From positions 8,370,001 to 8,434,000 of the forward strand of contig JAPNXP010000002.1 of assembly GCA_028753945.1 (NCBI GenBank): 64,000 nucleotides of DNA, written 5' to 3'. Under the pieces are notes generated by a model. That model did not search any database. It had not been told where the DNA came from and saw nothing but the letters and a program-made list of their open reading frames with translations. The translations under genes were made by a program, and so were the position numbers. Of the stretch, positions 12,062 to 23,790 are shown piece after piece (position 1 is the first letter of the stretch; each line of letters begins with the position of its first letter). The DNA comes from Hexactinellida sp. DTS-2022. Taxonomy: Eukaryota; Porifera; Hexactinellida.

Positions 12062-12365
12062 CACCACCTGGACAAAGGTATTCGACCACCCGACATTTTA
12101 ACATAGAGAATAGTACTATAGGAGGTTGAACAATGGAAAATAGTGTATTCAAATTACATGATATATTGCTATTTCGATTACAAATTCATATTCTGTGCAA
12201 TCGAATTATCAATAGTAGATAAGAAGCATACAATTCATTCCCTTTTGATTTGGTTAAGATATTTATAGTCATTTCAGAATAGTTAGATAGCCGTTAATAT
12301 GTTACCAGACGAGTATTGTGCGAGCACTAAATCACTATTGTTCAGATACTTTTGGCTGGTTAGTG
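12062..12365. mobile_element. Family G short copy, TA-flanked
   Basis: Left end CACCACCTGGACAAAGG and right end CTTTTGGCTGGTTAGTG match the family G termini, with TA immediately outside both ends. Its last 110 bp match 3278-3389 closely. At 304 bp it is an internally deleted relative of the 1251-bp copy. Confidence 0.65.
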
Positions 12366-12375
12366 TAGTACGTAA

Positions 12376-13847
12376 ATATAGCTAGATTACGTATCTGAAT
12401 TTTTTTTAAAAATTTCATCTTCGAGGTCACTTTGGGAGGAAATTATTAAAAGATTAATAAATTAAAAATAAAATCTCCGGCACAAATGTAGTTATTTATG
12501 ATTATTTTGAACTTTTTTGAAAAAATCGCAAAAAAGAAATTAATTTTTACAAAGTGAATCCACTATCTTAATTATATTTTCGATTAGTAACCTCAATTAT
12601 AAAATGTTCCTTACTGTATTTAGCTGAGTTTGTATATTTTAGTTTGTCAACTATTTTATGTTTTAATGAGCAAATATTTTTTGAATGGGAAAAGTATGAA
12701 TATTTTCGACTAAAATGTCCAAATATATATTTTAGAAATTATATATATATTTAGTAAGGCTCGACCCACACCTTCAGGTGGAGGCCCAGAACATTGATTA
12801 AATGTATATTATTGCATATTCCGCATGCTCTATAGATGGGGTATATTCAAAGAAATTTTCATCCAGAAATTCCAAATACTTTAGAAAATATACCACCTTG
12901 CGCCACTGACGTAATACAAAAATTGGGTGGGATTTCGTCACAATTTATAGCGGAATTATCTAATTTGTATTGCTTAATACTTGATAACTTAAGAATAAAC
13001 CATTGCATAATACTTAGTTAACATTGTTATATAACCACTATATAAGATTCCTACAGACTGAAGTGTATATATATAGGAAAACAGTGTTACAATATAAATA
13101 AACAGATATTCTTCAACAAAGTACCAACCCTGACCAACATGCGCAGGTTTTAAAAAAATCAAAGAAGTTAAGGGAAAGCGTAAGTGAATTTTCAACATTC
13201 GAATTTGAGAAAGTTGAAATAGCCATTAATTTGCTCTATAACTATCTAGTAAATATCCATAATATTAGAAGTTGCGAATGCATTTATCCTCGGTTATAGC
13301 TTAATCAAATTTCTATACTATACTGATCCATACTAGCAAGGAAAAGTGAATTCACTATCTAAAATTATTTTTTCGAATAGTAACCTCAATTATAAAATGT
13401 TCCTTACTCTATTTAACTGTGTTTGTGTAGTAGGGAATTTCGATTTAGGATTAAAATTTGCAAAAATGATTTTTTTAAATCATACACGAAAATAGTCATA
13501 TTTTTCCTTCTAAAAAATTAATTGCTCAAAAAAACCTATAAACAGTTGAAATTATATACTAGAAAAACACTAGTACTTGTAATTATCTATATTTTTTACA
13601 ATGAATGTCCGGTTCAAAAAAAGATATTTTTCCCCTTTATCAATTTTGGCGCAAAGTGTCTTTTTACTTTTTTGCTATTTTTTTGCATAAGTTCATAATA
13701 ATCATAAATAACAACATCAGTGCGCAGAAAAAAGAATAAAAAAATTAATAATTTTATTTAAAATATTTCATCCCAAAAGTGACCTCAAAGGTGAATTTTT
13801 CGAAAAAAAAATTCGGATTCGTCATCTTGCTATATTAGTGTACCATA
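12376..13847. mobile_element. Family K inverted-repeat element with inner insertion
   Basis: Left arm TATAGCTAGATTACG... and right arm ...CGTCATCTTGCTATA are inverted relatives extending inward through AATTTTT-rich sequence and a GAGGTCACTTT/AAAGTGACCTC block. The interior has a direct repeat of about 95 bp (12545-12645 against 13340-13440) and a partial family C element. Non-coding. Confidence 0.5.
12758..13040. mobile_element. Family C partial copy (C1)
   Basis: Starts GGCTCGACCCACACC, preceded by GTAA (degenerate TTAA), and continues as an inverted match to 42660-42952, the right side of copy C2. Homology stops near 13040, so the other terminus is missing. Confidence 0.6.
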
Positions 13848-13913
13848 TATATTAAATATGGCCATTTACAAGTTTTTACATTTTGCAACTTTGATCACTT
13901 CCGCTTTCCCTTA

Positions 13914-14226
13914 AACTTGGGATAGGCGTATGGTGAGTTAAGCAAATGTAGTGCTAGTAGTACTGATCAATCATACATATTTTGGGATCTATATCAAATA
14001 TACTTTATAAGAATTAATTCAGTGAAATCTAATAAAACAGTATTACCCCTATGGGGAGGGATTTCCTAAAGAATCTAAAGAAAAATAGTTTGGACTTAGA
14101 TATGCTGTATTCATTTTAAGCTTAGTTATGCAATTACAGAGCAGATTGGAGAATTACACTTCATTATCTACAAAGACGCTAAAAACCACCCATACCGCTA
14201 ATAAAATTTTCACCCTAAGCACCGTT
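13914..14226 (-). mobile_element. Family B partial copy (B4)
   Basis: Reads on the minus strand as the first 310 bp of the family B element at 28948, ending in CACCCTAAGCA next to a degenerate TTAA. The distal part of the element is missing. Confidence 0.6.
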
Positions 14227-14410
14227 AACAGCCAATTCAAGCGGTTCTAATTCAATAATTGTATCAGTCAAAATTAAGGAAAAGGGACAAGCTAAGAAAG
14301 TTATACTCAAAAATTTTAGATTCGAATTGCATATCGTATTTACATAACAGTGAAAATGAAACTATGTGATTATTTAATAATATTTCAATTATTGCATTGG
14401 TCAGCATCTA

Positions 14411-14465
14411 GCTGTTAACAGCTTCGATTTTCATTTGCTGTTATCATCCAGAGGCTGTTAACAGC
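14411..14465. repeat. Palindrome GCTGTTAACAGC, two copies
   Basis: The perfect 12-bp palindrome occurs at 14411-14422 and 14454-14465, with a GCTGTTATCA variant between them. The same palindrome forms a regular cluster at 39971-40044. The following GCTGTTTCC...CCCGGGA/CCCAGGA phrase is also shared with that cluster. Confidence 0.6.
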
Positions 14466-14713
14466 TTAGCTGTTTCCATCCCGGGATATAGTGGTACTAA
14501 TTTTAATTATAAATTGATATTGATGTATGCAAATTTCTACTACTTAGAAGAAAACCAATTTCAATATATGTTTTTATAACATTGATATGATTGTACCTCA
14601 TACAACCATTATTTATTCATAGTTCACTCCCGCTAAGTTGTTTAAATACGTTTTTACTGTGCCAACTATACTATAGTATAGTGGCCCAGTATTTAAATCA
14701 CTGCTTTTATTAC

Positions 14714-14860
14714 CAAAGGTGGGCACAGTTAATCAGAAAGTTAACTTCGTTAATCGTTAATCCGTTAACAAAAAAGTTAACTTCGTTAACAGTTAATCCG
14801 TAAATACGTTAAAAATGTAACGGAAGTTAACGTTAATCCGTTACAGTTATTTTATATATA
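14714..14860. mobile_element. hAT-like end with GTTAAC-rich terminus (truncated)
   Basis: CAAAGGTGGGCACAGTTAAT followed by many repeats of GTTAACTTCGTTAA and its complement. This resembles a widespread animal hAT-type terminus rich in GTTAAC. No matching right end or target duplication was found. Confidence 0.45.
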
Positions 14861-16358
14861 CAAACAACAACAAAATCAGTTTTTTGCTATAAGACATCTC
14901 AATATAAATTGTTTCTTTGTTGGGTCATTCAAGTTACGATATATGCTAGCACAACCTTTATCGTATAATCAGCGAATAATAAGTTGCTTAAGGGATGTTG
15001 ACTAATATAGATATAAGATTCAAATTCACATAAGTGTGAAAGTGTCACTATTGAAAATCTAAAAATACACTAAACGGTGAAAAGGATATAAACAATAATA
15101 ATTTGTATTCATACATTCAAGCTTCTAGCACGATAATAACATTTGTAGATGCTTCAAAATTGAGGTTTACATAAAACGATAAGTTGACATGAGAAGATTA
15201 GAATATACAAATTCTGATATAAGATTTGAATACCACATGGTCGAATTACAATAGCTGCTTATTTTCTAACCATTGCGATTATTTTCTACTGAAGGGTGTC
15301 CACGCATGGAAATATATCGGAAATCACCTTAAAAACATAACATAATCCGATTTTTCTTTTTTGGGCCTAGCAATTCAAAACGACAATATCTAACATTCGT
15401 ACATGGTTTTGAGACTTTTACAAGCGTATTTTCTTAGTTATGATCTATTTTGGACAGCGGTTCACTGGTTTCACCACTTAGATCGATCCAAGTACTCTAT
15501 ATCTCAACAATGGTATGAATGGTGATATCATTACTCTATCCAAGCAATAACTGACGAAAATAATTAACAATTGATCAAAAAAATAATAAAAAAGTGAAAA
15601 TCTGAACCTTTATGGCCTATAATCTCAAACAAGGGTACGTTTTCTGCTCAATTTTCTTTCTCAGACACCCGAGGTGCTACAAACAAAATCTACGTCTCAA
15701 AGTACTCGCAATACCCGACTTGCCATCCGTCAATAATACATTTCGTGACCCTAACACGCACCGTTTTCAAAATGATCCACATATGGGCATACAATGTGAC
15801 CATTTTTGATGACGCAGCAAATTTCTTCTCTCCTAAAGTATATACTCGAGAGCTTAGCTCTAAACTTCTATTCACATCTATAACCCATTACAAACTCATT
15901 GGAACAACTAACGAGACAAGTGACCAAATGGTTACTCGTCTTCTAATTCACATGCCCATATATGGATGTGCCATTTGAGTGATGTGACCATAAACCTCGA
16001 AATTAATTAATATGCGAGAGCGTAGCTCTAAGTTCCTAGAGTTATCAATATTCTATTTCAAGATTTATGGTAAAGTTCAATATGGTATAAAACAATTTTC
16101 CACATGATTACAACCGCTCCGTGCCATTTTTCTGGGAATATTTTTAAAGACCAGATGCCGGACTAAATGCCGGACTATTTTGAGAAAAATACGAAAGATT
16201 AAGGCTTGAAAATTTGTATACATATTAATTAATACTTAACTCAAGATTGACCAGTTTTTTCACCCGATAATCAAGCAATTATCACAGATTAGTAGGCCAA
16301 TTATTATTAAACTTTCAGAAAGTATAGACCTTACTGACTCCGCTGCCTTCAGAATTAA

Positions 16359-17553
16359 GGTTCAGGTATACTCTACAAATTTCGAATATTTTGATAAAAT
16401 CCAAATCATTGTCTATTTCTCTTTTATTGCATTTTGGGATTGTATTGATACCAATGAGTACTCTCAAGAGATTTCTAAGAAAAATTCCTATTATTTTTCC
16501 AGTTTGACACACTTTGGTCACCTCAATTTAGGAATAATTGCTGTAAATTTTTTTTCAAAAGCCGCTATCTCAAAACTAACATTTTCAGAATTGCGGAAGC
16601 AGTCATTTTGTCAATTTTGGTAGTAGAATCAAAAACTCAACAGTTTCGGAGAGATCTCGTAAAGATACAACTTTTCAGTCCTGCGATTTACCCTAATATG
16701 AATAGTTCATCAGTTTTTTGTATTTTGGATAAGGAAAATATTCATTTGAAAATCGACATCACATAAAAGTATTTGAAATCCAGAAAAATGTAGATATTCA
16801 CAATTCCTGTACTCAAAAGTTATATTACATCCAGCTAAACACATTTTATCAATAATATTCTTGGTATTGTTTATCTTTTCTGATTGATTAATTCCGCAAA
16901 AATGGTAAAATTACAAAAAAGATTTTTCCTCTATTAGTTTATTTGCCAATATTATTGTATTTTTGGCATCCTGAGGATCAAGTAAATCCGCTGTAAAAAA
17001 ATTAATTCATTCGGGTAAATACTTATGGTAGAAGTACTCTAGAGCAGTGTTTCTCAAACTTTTTTAGTACAGCGCCCCCCTGTCAACAATTACCCTCGAT
17101 ACCGCCCCCCCCCTCCATAAAGTATTAATATTACATTTTGTATTTGTTTAACAAATCCGTATTTGATTTAATGAATCAGCACTATAGTCTACATTTCTTT
17201 TACTATTCATTTATTCGATCGAGTTTATCAATTATATTCGTTTAGGTTTGTGCGTATTTATATTGAAATTATAGAGAGGACTGGCTTTCGTTAATCAATA
17301 CAATAGTATAGTAATTACCACTGTCAAGGCTCTGATTCTTGCAGTTTTATATAGTATTTGTTAGTTACTTAATATTTATGAACATGTTATCGCTGTTTTT
17401 ACGTGAGATCGTATTTCTGTTTCGCGTTCTATAACCCCTTAGCGCCCCCCCAACGCCCCCTTCTGCATCGCCGCCCCCCAACAACATTTCAGCGCCCCCC
17501 AGGGGGCTCTACGGCCCACTTTGAGAAACACTGCTCTAGAGTATACCTGAACC
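16359..17553. mobile_element. Family F TTAA MITE, copy F2
   Basis: Termini GGTTCAGGTATACTCTA and TAGAGTATACCTGAACC, flanked by TTAA on both sides. It contains the nested hAT at 17045-17533; without it the length is 698 bp, identical to F3. Apparent frames in this family are not conserved as protein between copies. Confidence 0.9.
17045..17533. mobile_element. hAT MITE, 489 bp, TSD CTCTAGAG
   Basis: Termini CAGTGTTTCTCAAA and TTTGAGAAACACTG with the perfect 8-bp duplication CTCTAGAG (17037-17044 and 17534-17541). C-rich inner ends (GCGCCCCCC) are typical of this MITE type. The uninterrupted site is seen in other F copies. Confidence 0.95.
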
Positions 17554-18047
17554 TTAAATATTGGCTGATAGACGTCATTAATTGCTAACTGAGCTGAGGC
17601 AGACTAAAGAGTAGGCAAAATAGAAGTAGAGTATTGATTTAGAACATTCTAGAACAAGTAGAAGTAGTTACCGAATACATATAAAATGTGTTATACAGGA
17701 TAGACGCTCTTATAGTTATAATCAAAAGAATCTATACTTAGCCAAAATAATTTATTCTAGAAGCCTATTAATAGCTTATAACTTATGCTTTACCGGGGTT
17801 GTTTCAATTCTCCAATTGAAGTAATATAAGCACAATTCGAAATGCTTGTGAGATTAAACATTCCTGTGCGTGGACACCGTGAAATACAGTCGAATTCCCA
17901 TTTGTTCCACTTATACTACAAGTGGCACGTGGCAGGGACACGTATTCATGGATATTGGAAAAGAAATCTTCAAATCGAAAGTTTATGAAGTTTATAACTA
18001 TAGCAAGATATTTAAAGTCTTCCAAAGTAGGTTAAACAGCCGTTAAA

Positions 18048-20790
18048 TATGTTTCATATATTTAATATTGAGCCACACATCAACAGGCAGTACCGTCCAG
18101 GCGGAGGAGCAGACTGTCCTCCTAGTAAATTGATTGCCTTAGCCCACTTTGGTTTAATTAAAATTTACTATATATATTTAATATTGAGCCATACATCAAC
18201 AGGCAGTACCGTCCAGGCGGAGGAGCAGAGTATTCACTTAGGTATTGCTTGACTTAGCACACTTTGGTTTAACTAAAATTTAGTTTATTTATTTAATATT
18301 GAGCCACATATCAACAGGCAGTACCGTCCAGGCGGAGGAGAAGACAGTCCTCATAGTAAATTTATTGCCTTAGCCCACTTGGGTTTAACTTAAATTTGTT
18401 TCATATATTTAATATTGAGCCACACATCAACAGGCAGTACCGTCCAGGCGGAGGAGAAGACCGTCCTCATAGTAAATTTATTGCCTTAGCCCACTTGAGT
18501 TTAACTTAAATTTGTTTCATATATTTAATATTGAGCCACACATCAACAGGCAGTACCGTCCAGGCGGAGGAGCAGAGTGTTCACTTAGTGTATTGCTTTT
18601 ATTAGTTCACTTTGGTATAACTTAAAATTGTTTTATTTATTTAATATTGAACGACACATCAACAAGCACTACCCTCCAGGCGGAGGAGCAGAGTGTTCAC
18701 TTATTGTATTGCTTGTCTTAGCACACTTTGGTTTAACTTAAATTTGCTTTATTAATTAAATATTGAGCCACACATCAACAGGCAGTACCGTCTAGGCGGA
18801 GGAGCAGAGTGTTCACATAGTGTATTGTTTGTCTTAGATCACTTTGGTTTAAGGATGCTTCGACTGAATTAGTATTAGGTCGTATTGGTAGTTTCTTTGT
18901 TAGTGCTTCTATTGAACTAGTTTATTGCAAACATAAATTCAGTGTATCATATAAATAGAATATACACTATTGTATAACTTCATTTGATCAATTTAGGAAT
19001 GCTGATCAAATCACTTTCAGGATGGCTTCCATCACCCATGTACAATAGTGTTGGATTACACTATATTTCTTTTTCTGAAAGTATACATGATAGACTTTCA
19101 AAAACTTCAGTGTTTATTCATTACAACCAGTAAGATAAAATTGACCTATTTTTGGAGTAATTAACTTGTGTGAAATATTACTACTATACGGTTGAACCAG
19201 GAACTCTCCAAAAAGGGTCGAAAACTCAAGTTTTTAGGCTATCCATGGGTAAATAAATGCAATCCAACTATTCCATTGCCTTAAAAATAGGTCAATTATC
19301 TTGAAGCAACTATATTTAAGCAAACTTGAAAGTTTCAGACAGCAGAGTAAATTATTTCCTAATAAAATAATCTACTTTGTGTAAAATATTGTGTATTGAG
19401 ATAATGGCGTTTAAAGTTTTATCAAATAATAGTCAACAGATTTTGTGCAAATTAATTTGTGTTTCATCTCGGTATGGAATCCTTAATTAACGTACGTTCG
19501 ATTAATCAATTAAATTCAAAATTATCCATAATTTATCGAATTCCTTGCAATTTGCAGCCATATTTTCCGAGTCCGCTATCTTTTGGGACTTCCTCTTAGG
19601 GAAATAATTCAGGGATAACGTCGTGATTAATTTTGTAATGTGTATTATATGTCTACACTATTTAGGATACAGTAAGTATATACTAAATATATAAGAATTG
19701 AGTGAATATATGAAAAAAGTCAATCAAGCTGTGATAATGCAATGAGAAAAGGAATATTATATGGAGCACAGGGATTGGAACCCAAGAACTACTTATTGTT
19801 GGCCATATATGCTAACCAGACGGACATATATAGGCTTATTAATGGAAGTTTATAATATTGAATGTTAAATGCACGATATATTGCATAGAATATACAAGAA
19901 TGTCAATTGTGATAATTAAAAATGCTGAATCATCATTAATGACGTCACTAAATTGGCATTCTGAAGAATTCGGAGAATTAATTTCAAAAAAATTTCACTT
20001 CTCAAATAATTCTATGATATATAAGCTTCATTTCAATACATAAATTCGCTTACCAATTTTCACACTAAATCCCCTCTTTTTCCAGTCGAAGCATCCTTAA
20101 AAAAAATTTATTTATTAAATATTGAGCCACACATCAACAGGCAGTACCGTCCAGGCGGAGGAGAAGACAGTCCTCATCGTAAATTTATTGCCTTAGCCCA
20201 CTTGGGTTTAACTTAAATTTGTTTCATATATTTAATATTGAGCCACACATCAACAGGCAGTACCGTCCAGGCGGAGGAGCAGACTGTCCTCCTAGTAAAT
20301 TGATTGCCTTAGCCCACTTTGGTTTGATTAAAATTTACCATATATATTTAATATTGAGCCATACATCAACAGGCAGTACCGTCCAGGCGGAGGAGCAGTG
20401 TATTCACTTAGGTATTGCTTGTCTAAGCACACTTTGGTTTAATTAAAATTTACTATATTTATTAAATATTGAGCCACATATCAACAGGCAGTACCGTCCA
20501 GGCGGAGGAGAAGACAGTCCTCATAGTAAATTTATTGCCTTAGCCCACTTGGGTTTAACTTAAATTTGTTTCATATATTTAATATTGAGCCACACATCAA
20601 CAGGCAGTACCGTCCAGGCGGAGGAGCAGACTGTCCTCCTAGTAAATCGATTGCCTTAGCCCACTTTGGTTTAATTAAAATTTACTATATATATTTAATA
20701 TTGAGCTATACATCAACAGGCAGTACCGTCCAGGCGGAGGAGCAGTGTATTCACTTAGGTATTGCTTGTCTTAGCACACTTTGGTTTAAC
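18048..20790. repeat. 116-bp tandem array, 13 units in two blocks
   Basis: Units begin near TTTAATATTGAGCCACACAT and hold a GC-rich core GTACCGTCCAGGCGGAGGAG. The GAGCC landmark falls at 18070, 18186, 18301, 18417, 18533, 18649, 18765, then 20124, 20240, 20356, 20471, 20587 and 20703, a 115-116 bp period. The blocks are separated by a family B insertion (18853-20096). The second block is two copies of a three-unit order (347-bp higher-order repeat). The long peptide frames here come from repetition; nothing indicates a gene. Confidence 0.95.
18853..20096. mobile_element. Family B TTAA element (B1) with tRNA-like motif
   Basis: Termini GGATGCTTCGACTG and CAGTCGAAGCATCC, TTAA on both sides (18849-18852, 20097-20100), inserted in a TTAA of a tandem-array unit. 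At 19771-19830, on the minus strand, a B-box-like GGGTTCCAATCCC is preceded by GTCTGGTTAGCATA, an A-box-like motif. 1244 bp, non-coding. Confidence 0.85.
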
Positions 20791-20794
20791 TTAA

Positions 20795-21514
20795 GGTTAA
20801 ATTATCCCACGTGAATGAAAGTTCTTGTATTAATCTGTAATTGTGAGAAATATATACCTATACGATACAAATCAATAAACCACAAAGAAAATGTCCCTAT
20901 CTATTATACTTTTTATTTTTTGTCGGTTTCAAAATTTGGCTAATACAAATCTCCCATAGGGCGATTTCCAAAAGTGGTGGTAGATATTATGCGGTAATTT
21001 GGCAATGCGGCCATCAATGTTTGTTATCAGAATCAATATTTAAAGATTATAAGCGTAAGGAGTTGGTAGACGGTTTACATTTTTAAATTATGACTTGGAA
21101 TAATTTTTATCAAGCATTTAATCAAATTTCGCATAAAAAGATGACCTTTTTATTCATTTTTTGGTTTTAAATCGTCGCAATATATTTTATTCACATCTTA
21201 TCAAAATTCTAAACCACTCACCAACCGCCCATAACGATGATCTATCTGATAGATCACACAGTACTGGTCTTTGGCAAATAATGATCTTGCAAACCACACA
21301 CTTATCAGGTGGAGTCTGAAAAAATCCCCCTATGGGACTTTTGTATTAGCATAATACTGCAAGCCCAATAATTTCGAATTTATAGAAGATAATTAGATTT
21401 CGTTTTCAGTTTCGATATAGCTATAATGTCTTCCATTATATATGTGAAATTCAAACTCCCACATTCAAAACTAAATTCATGTGTTTTTTTGGGTGAATCT
21501 GCCGTAATTTAACC
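20795..21514. mobile_element. Family H TTAA MITE, copy H1 (720 bp)
   Basis: Ends GGTTAAATTATCCC and CCGTAATTTAACC with TTAA outside both (20791-20794, 21515-21518). Inserted in the TTAA of the last array unit. The same element lies in opposite orientation 172 bp away (H2). Confidence 0.9.
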
Positions 21515-21686
21515 TTAAAACTACATCATATAATGATTCTATGAATATTCTAAACTCAACTTGCGTGTGCATACTTTTCCCATAGCAACAATTACAAAAA
21601 TAGCACTATATGGATTCCTATAAAAAGCTCCATATAGTAAATTATACAGGTTACTTTACGATAATTCTGCTATGGTTGTATATTAA

Positions 21687-22404
21687 GGTTAAATTACGGC
21701 AGATTCATGCAAAAAAACACAGATTTCGTTTTGAAGTTAGGTGTTTGATTCTCACATATATGATAGAAGACACTATAGCTATATCGAAACTGAAAACGAA
21801 ATCTGATTATATTTTATAAATTTTAATTTATGGGGAATGCAGTTTTATTGTAATACAAAAGTCCCATAGGGGGATTTGTTCAGACTCAACCAGATAACTG
21901 TGGGGATTGCAAGATCAATATTACCTAAAGACATATTTTGTGTGATCTAACATAGAGATCATCGTTATGGGCGGTTGGTGAGTGGTTTAGAATTTTGATA
22001 AAATGTATATAAAAAATATTGCGACCTTTTGAAACAAAAAAATGGATAAAAAGGTCATCATTTTATGAGAAATTTGAGAAAATGTTTGAAAAAAATAATT
22101 CCAAGTCATAATTCAAAAATGTAAACCGTCTACCAACTCCGCACGCTTATAATCTTTAAATATTGATTCTAATAACAAACATTGATGGCCGCATTGCCAA
22201 ATTACCTCATAATATCGACCAACACTTTTGGAATTCGCCCTATGGGAGATTTGTATTAGCCAAATTTTGAAACTGACAAAAAATAAAAAGTATAATAGAT
22301 AGGGACATTTTCTTTTTGTTTTATTGCTTTGTATCGTATAGGTATCTATTTCTCTCAATTACAGATTAATACAAGAACTTTCATTAGCGTGGGGTAATTT
22401 AACC
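21687..22404. mobile_element. Family H TTAA MITE, copy H2 (718 bp, opposite orientation)
   Basis: An inverted copy of H1 across its whole length, with TTAA on both sides (21683-21686, 22405-22408). The frame at 22113-22358 lies in the MITE and is not conserved as protein in H1 or H3. Confidence 0.9.
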
Positions 22405-22445
22405 TTAAGTTAATATGCTTATTGATCAATTGCATAAAGTATCCT

Positions 22446-22619
22446 GGTAGGGAGCTATGAAGCCAGATTCCCAATTATGCTTATAACTTCCTTTATAACA
22501 CGTCATCCCTTCGGAATTCTCGCAAATTTGGCTATGAAACATTTATCACAGGCCTATTTTATCTGTGTTACATATATTTATGTTTTATTTATGGGAAAAG
22601 CTCTTCATAGCTCCCTACC
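22446..22619. mobile_element. Small inverted-repeat element
   Basis: GGTAGGGAGCTATGAAG and CTTCATAGCTCCCTACC bound 174 bp of non-coding DNA. The target duplication is unclear. Confidence 0.55.
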
Positions 22620-23409
22620 TAATAAATTTACCTATTGATTCCACTACAGTTCAGAGCTCTACTATGGACACTTTTCTTACCAACTTATATTAATTGGGGT
22701 CAGGTTTTGCTGATCCCCGAGATTTTTCTAATGAGATTTCTTCATTACGAAAACTTTGGCTGGGCATAATTTGTTTTTTATTTAATAGAATTTGCTCAAA
22801 CTTTGCAGAAGCATTTAAACATATATTATATGCAACATTCAGGAAAGACCTCGATTTTTCGAAAAATTGGGGTGTTTAGGGATTCAGTGGGGGAGAAGAG
22901 CCTTAAATATGTGTTGCTGGGATAGTCAAGGACCATATGAATATAATTTATTTTATTAAATTCCATCTGCAAGTCAAGATATTATAATTTGAAATACGAT
23001 CATTAACTATGGTTTCCAAAATAAAGCTAGAGTTTTCAGATAGTGTCAAGTTTCAAGTGCTAAATTTACTACATAAAAGAAGCTTTCTAGTCATTTGAAA
23101 GCACACTAGTATATGTTTTTCTTCTAGTTTCCAGATATTTGTATATAAATAGTAAATCTCTTATGGTTTCCGATTTCGTTATCATTTAGTTTATTCAGTT
23201 TTCGATGATACCATTTGTACATTTAGTGCCCGATCATATATTGTAAGATATGGTCAATTATTACACCTATGCTATCTTAAACTACAGAAAGTTATCTTTA
23301 ACAGTTAATGCGGTTTCTATCCCCCCGTCAGTTTAATTAACACAATCCGGACAAACAAACAAACACACACACAACAATCGAGATTTAATAATATAGATAT
23401 AGTATATAC
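22620..23409. other. Intergenic, no gene recognised
   Basis: AT-rich sequence without a supported frame. A CA-rich patch (ACAAACAAACACACAC) lies at 23353-23372. Confidence 0.4.
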
Positions 23410-23410
23410 A

Positions 23411-23455
23411 GTCAACTCACGTTATAACCAAGTCGGATATAACGAAGTACCTGTC
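23411..23455. mobile_element. pogo/Tc1-like left end (truncated)
   Basis: TA followed by CAGTCAACTCACGTTATAAC and a second GATATAACGAAG phrase, the usual look of a pogo-type terminus. Only this end is present, directly before the endonuclease remnant. Confidence 0.4.
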
Positions 23456-23790
23456 TATATACCGATCACCACATTCCCCGATGAAGGAATTTTACTCTAA
23501 GCTTGATCAGGTTCTAAGTAAATTGATAAATCTGATCCCTTGATAATTACTGGGGACTTCAATATAGATTTATTTGCGCGATCTCCTGAGAGAGATACCT
23601 TGATAAAGTATTTTGAAAATATAGAGATGATGCAATCTTTGTCTGGAGTATCCACTAAAAACTTGATCTGTTCATCTGGTTTTTATGAATCATACTTTAG
23701 TGATCATAAGCCAATGTTGATTTCTCTTGGAACTGTTGTTAGTGACTGCAGTAATGCGGATTATCAACCAATTATATCCATGCTACTAGT
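23456..23790 (+). pseudogene. EEP-type endonuclease remnant (transposon derived)
   Basis: Translation gives IITGDFNIDLFARSPERD (23540-23593), the GDFN core of exonuclease-endonuclease-phosphatase enzymes, and YFSDHKPMLISLGT (23693-23735), the SDH motif with catalytic Asp-His near the C-terminus. The usual spacing between the two is shortened, consistent with an internal deletion after GVSTKN. An in-frame stop lies just before the core (23537-23539) and the frame shifts near 23755. EEP domains nick DNA in LINEs and in Helentron-type Helitrons; the OTU domain that follows favours the latter. Confidence 0.65.

Larger units (their letters stand above)
15294..17879. mobile_element. Family D non-autonomous copy (D2)
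   Basis: Starts GGGTGTCCACGCATGG and ends CCTGTGCGTGGACACCG, inverted relatives, flanked by TGAA (15290-15293 and 17880-17883). Family G paralogues show the uninterrupted target (TACGGAAATACAG near 32335), supporting a 4-bp duplication. After removing the nested F2 element and its TTAA the length is 1387 bp, almost the same as copy D3 (1390 bp), with matching interior blocks at both ends. It contains a CArG-bearing module (15760-16060). Non-coding, so it must depend on a transposase supplied elsewhere, plausibly the one at 50324-52693. Confidence 0.75.
15090..18047. mobile_element. Family G copy (G3) split by element D2
   Basis: 15090-15293 matches 2160-2330 (ATAATTTGTATTCATACATT...) and related G sequence near 32280. 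After D2, 17884-18047 resumes at the expected point, with ACAAGTGGCACGTGGCAG and the ATATTTAAAGTCTTCC...GCCGTTAA block. The 116-bp tandem array starts where the G right end would be, so that terminus is lost. The outermost layer of a four-level nest. Confidence 0.55.

Noticed and set aside
18048-20790. CRISPR-like array
   Set aside because: Head-to-tail near-identical 116-bp units with no unique spacers, in a eukaryotic transposon-rich setting.
18049-20814. Repeated small frames reading HINRQYRPGGGADCPPS
   Set aside because: They arise from the 116-bp tandem repeat, and the period shifts frame between units.
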